NCBI GenBank assembly: GCA_039187375.1
Contig: JBCCZN010000016.1
Coordinates: 1 to 24,883, forward strand
Length of the DNA: 24,883 nt
Source of the DNA: CALBPI01 sp039187375
Lineage (GTDB): Bacteria; Pseudomonadota; Gammaproteobacteria; Steroidobacterales; Woeseiaceae
Reading direction: 5' to 3'
Position numbers and translations under genes: made by a program
Shown here: positions 23,756-24,883 of the stretch, in pieces
Numbering within the stretch: position 1 is the stretch's first letter
Layout of the letters: each line of letters opens with the position of its first letter
Notes under the pieces: generated by a model
The model's database searches: none
Seen by the model: the letters and a program-made list of their open reading frames with translations, nothing else
Told to the model about the DNA's origin: nothing

Positions 23756-24817
23756 TTAGTCAATCGGCTGATCCACAGCACCGATCACGACAATATTGTC
23801 CCGCACGTTCACCGGCGGCGTGGCAAAGCGAATCAACAGGATACCGCTCGCTGGCGCGACCACCTGCTGCAGCGTATTGCCGAAGTAATCGGTAATGCGG
23901 CCAAGGTCGGCGCCCTGCGTAACGAAATCGCCCAGCTCAATGCGCTCATTTGGATACCAGATGCCTTCGTGCTGGCTGTACACGCGAGCGCGTGAGCCGA
24001 TATACAGCGGCGTATAGTCGCGAACCTCGCCATCGAGCATGTCCAGCTCGTACAAGACACCGAACACACCTTCGACAATCGGTGCCACATAGACCTCATC
24101 GCGACGGCCGACCTCGCCCGACTCCACATCCATCGCCGGAATGCCCAATGCGACGGCTTGCGCGCTGGTGTAGATCGCCTTCTCAACGGAATCGACCGTG
24201 CCGCGAAACTGCACGATGTAATCCAGACCGAAGGCCTTGGCAATACGCTTGGACTGCGCAATCAACTGCTCGCTACCCGCTTCGGCGTAATAGGCACTGT
24301 AGTTCGGTCGCAAGCCTTCGTTCGAGTCGCCGGCATGAATGTCGATCAGAAAATCAGAGCGAGCAATTACCGACTCGGTCAGCGTTGCCGCGATACGCTC
24401 GGTGACGGTGCCATCGATATTGCCGGGGAACGAACGATTGAGGTTTTTAAGATCATGCGGGCCAACATAAATCGTGCGCCGCTGGAAAGAGGGTAAATTA
24501 GCGATATGCACAATGATGATGGCGCCGCGCAATTCAGCCGGATCGACCAGCGTCGCCAGACGCTGCATGGCCAGAATCGGCGGATATTCGGCACCGTGAA
24601 TTCCAGCGACCAGCGTGAGCACCGGACCGGTGTTGGCGCCATTGATCAGCGTCAGCGGAATATGGGTGCGGATTTGGTCGGCACCCGTCGGCACAGCGAG
24701 CGGACCACTCATGATCTCGCCCGGCCTGGCCGACAATGTGCCGATGGTGAGTGTATCGCTGGCATCCGCTGCCGGGCCCAGACAAGCCAGCATCACCAGG
24801 AAAATCCCGACTCTCAT
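23756..24817 (-). CDS. Secreted AstE/AspA-family zinc hydrolase (M14-like)
   Basis: A 353-residue member of the succinylglutamate desuccinylase/aspartoacylase family, related to M14 carboxypeptidases. Zinc ligands are His74 and Glu77 (AGIHGAEYPP) and His161 (LIDIHAGD). The substrate-carboxylate motif NLNRSFPG is at about residues 125-132. A C-terminal beta domain includes VTQGADLGRITDYFGNTL. The N-terminus MRVGIFLVMLACLGPAADA is a signal peptide, so unlike cytoplasmic AstE it acts in the periplasm. The start is the ATG at 24817 (GGGAG with 7 nt spacing); a GTG at 24823 is an alternative. It overlaps the upstream gene by ATGA. It may cleave an acyl-amino acid or a peptide; the substrate is unknown. 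Confidence 0.88.
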   Translation of the reverse strand: MRVGIFLVMLACLGPAADASDTLTIGTLSARPGEIMSGPLAVPTGADQIRTHIPLTLINGANTGPVLTLVAGIHGAEYPPILAMQRLATLVDPAELRGAIIIVHIANLPSFQRRTIYVGPHDLKNLNRSFPGNIDGTVTERIAATLTESVIARSDFLIDIHAGDSNEGLRPNYSAYYAEAGSEQLIAQSKRIAKAFGLDYIVQFRGTVDSVEKAIYTSAQAVALGIPAMDVESGEVGRRDEVYVAPIVEGVFGVLYELDMLDGEVRDYTPLYIGSRARVYSQHEGIWYPNERIELGDFVTQGADLGRITDYFGNTLQQVVAPASGILLIRFATPPVNVRDNIVVIGAVDQPID

Positions 24818-24883
24818 AAACACGCTCCCGCCGGTGGCTGTTGGGCGTCAACATAGCGGCCCAAAGCGCCGGGAGCAATGCCG
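24814..24883 (-). CDS. C-terminal tail of an unidentified gene (cut by window edge)
   Basis: One minus-strand frame is open from the right edge to a TGA at 24814-24816, ending RYVDAQQPPAGACL. That stop overlaps the next ATG as ATGA, the same junction used by most genes here, which supports a real coding end. Only 22 residues are visible, so no family can be assigned. Confidence 0.5.
   Translation of the reverse strand, partial: GIAPGALGRYVDAQQPPAGACL

Noticed and set aside
23745..23758. Weak hairpin TAAGC/GCTTA after the AstE-like gene
   Set aside because: Only 5 bp of stem and no T run on the relevant strand, so it is not a convincing terminator.
24534..24878. Minus-strand frame of 114 codons overlapping the AstE-like gene start
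   Set aside because: It overlaps the AstE/AspA-like gene in another frame, and its translation is low in hydrophobic patterning. The alternative frame ending at 24814 fits the ATGA coupling seen elsewhere.
1..24883. Search for tRNA genes, CRISPR repeats, insertion sequences and long direct repeats
   Set aside because: None was seen by reading; coding density is high and base composition looks even, so no sign of a mobile island was found. A dedicated tool search was not possible.

Overview
The window is about 25 kb of tightly packed, moderately GC-rich bacterial chromosome. Many neighbouring genes overlap by 4 nt (ATGA) or 8 nt. The protein families point to a Gram-negative proteobacterium, most likely a gammaproteobacterium and possibly marine: aryl-polyene-type lipid genes, an RND-MFP-OMF efflux set with an outer-membrane lipoprotein, a Tat-exported vanadium haloperoxidase, and a GH42/SGLT sugar locus. 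The genus cannot be named from sequence reading alone. No tRNA, rRNA, CRISPR array or insertion sequence was seen.

Region 1 (1-6644) is an aryl-polyene-like (APE) fatty-acid/polyketide cluster. A partial ketosynthase runs left off the window. Divergent from it, a nine-gene operon reads right: acyltransferase, acyl carrier protein, COG4648 membrane protein, ApeI-like hotdog dehydratase, family-2 glycosyltransferase, YbgC/4HBT-like thioesterase, ApeP-like hotdog dehydratase, FabG-type ketoreductase and a complete ketosynthase. The order follows classical ape clusters, but several usual members are absent from this stretch: the acyl-AMP ligase (normally between the COG4648 gene and ApeI), a second ACP, the LolA-like carrier, the MMPL exporter and an ammonia lyase.

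Region 2 (6645-12013) looks like a beta-galactoside utilisation locus. A minus-strand operon encodes an SGLT-type sodium/solute symporter, a GH42 beta-galactosidase, a probable DUF2452-like protein and a small secreted protein. A secreted CBM9-like carbohydrate-binding protein is divergently transcribed. A strong intrinsic terminator for the minus-strand operon appears to lie inside the end of the convergent ketosynthase gene.

Region 3 (12038-13970) holds a vanadium-dependent haloperoxidase with a Tat signal. Its active-site triplet reads Ala-Gly-His instead of the usual Ser-Gly-His.

Region 4 (13971-20275) is an MFP-RND-OMF efflux operon facing a divergent TetR regulator. Their candidate promoters interleave in a short AT-rich intergenic region.

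Region 5 (20272-24883) has a three-gene ABC exporter operon (ATPase plus two DUF3526-type permeases), then a secreted AstE/AspA-family zinc carboxypeptidase-like protein. The latter overlaps the tail of a further gene that runs off the right edge.
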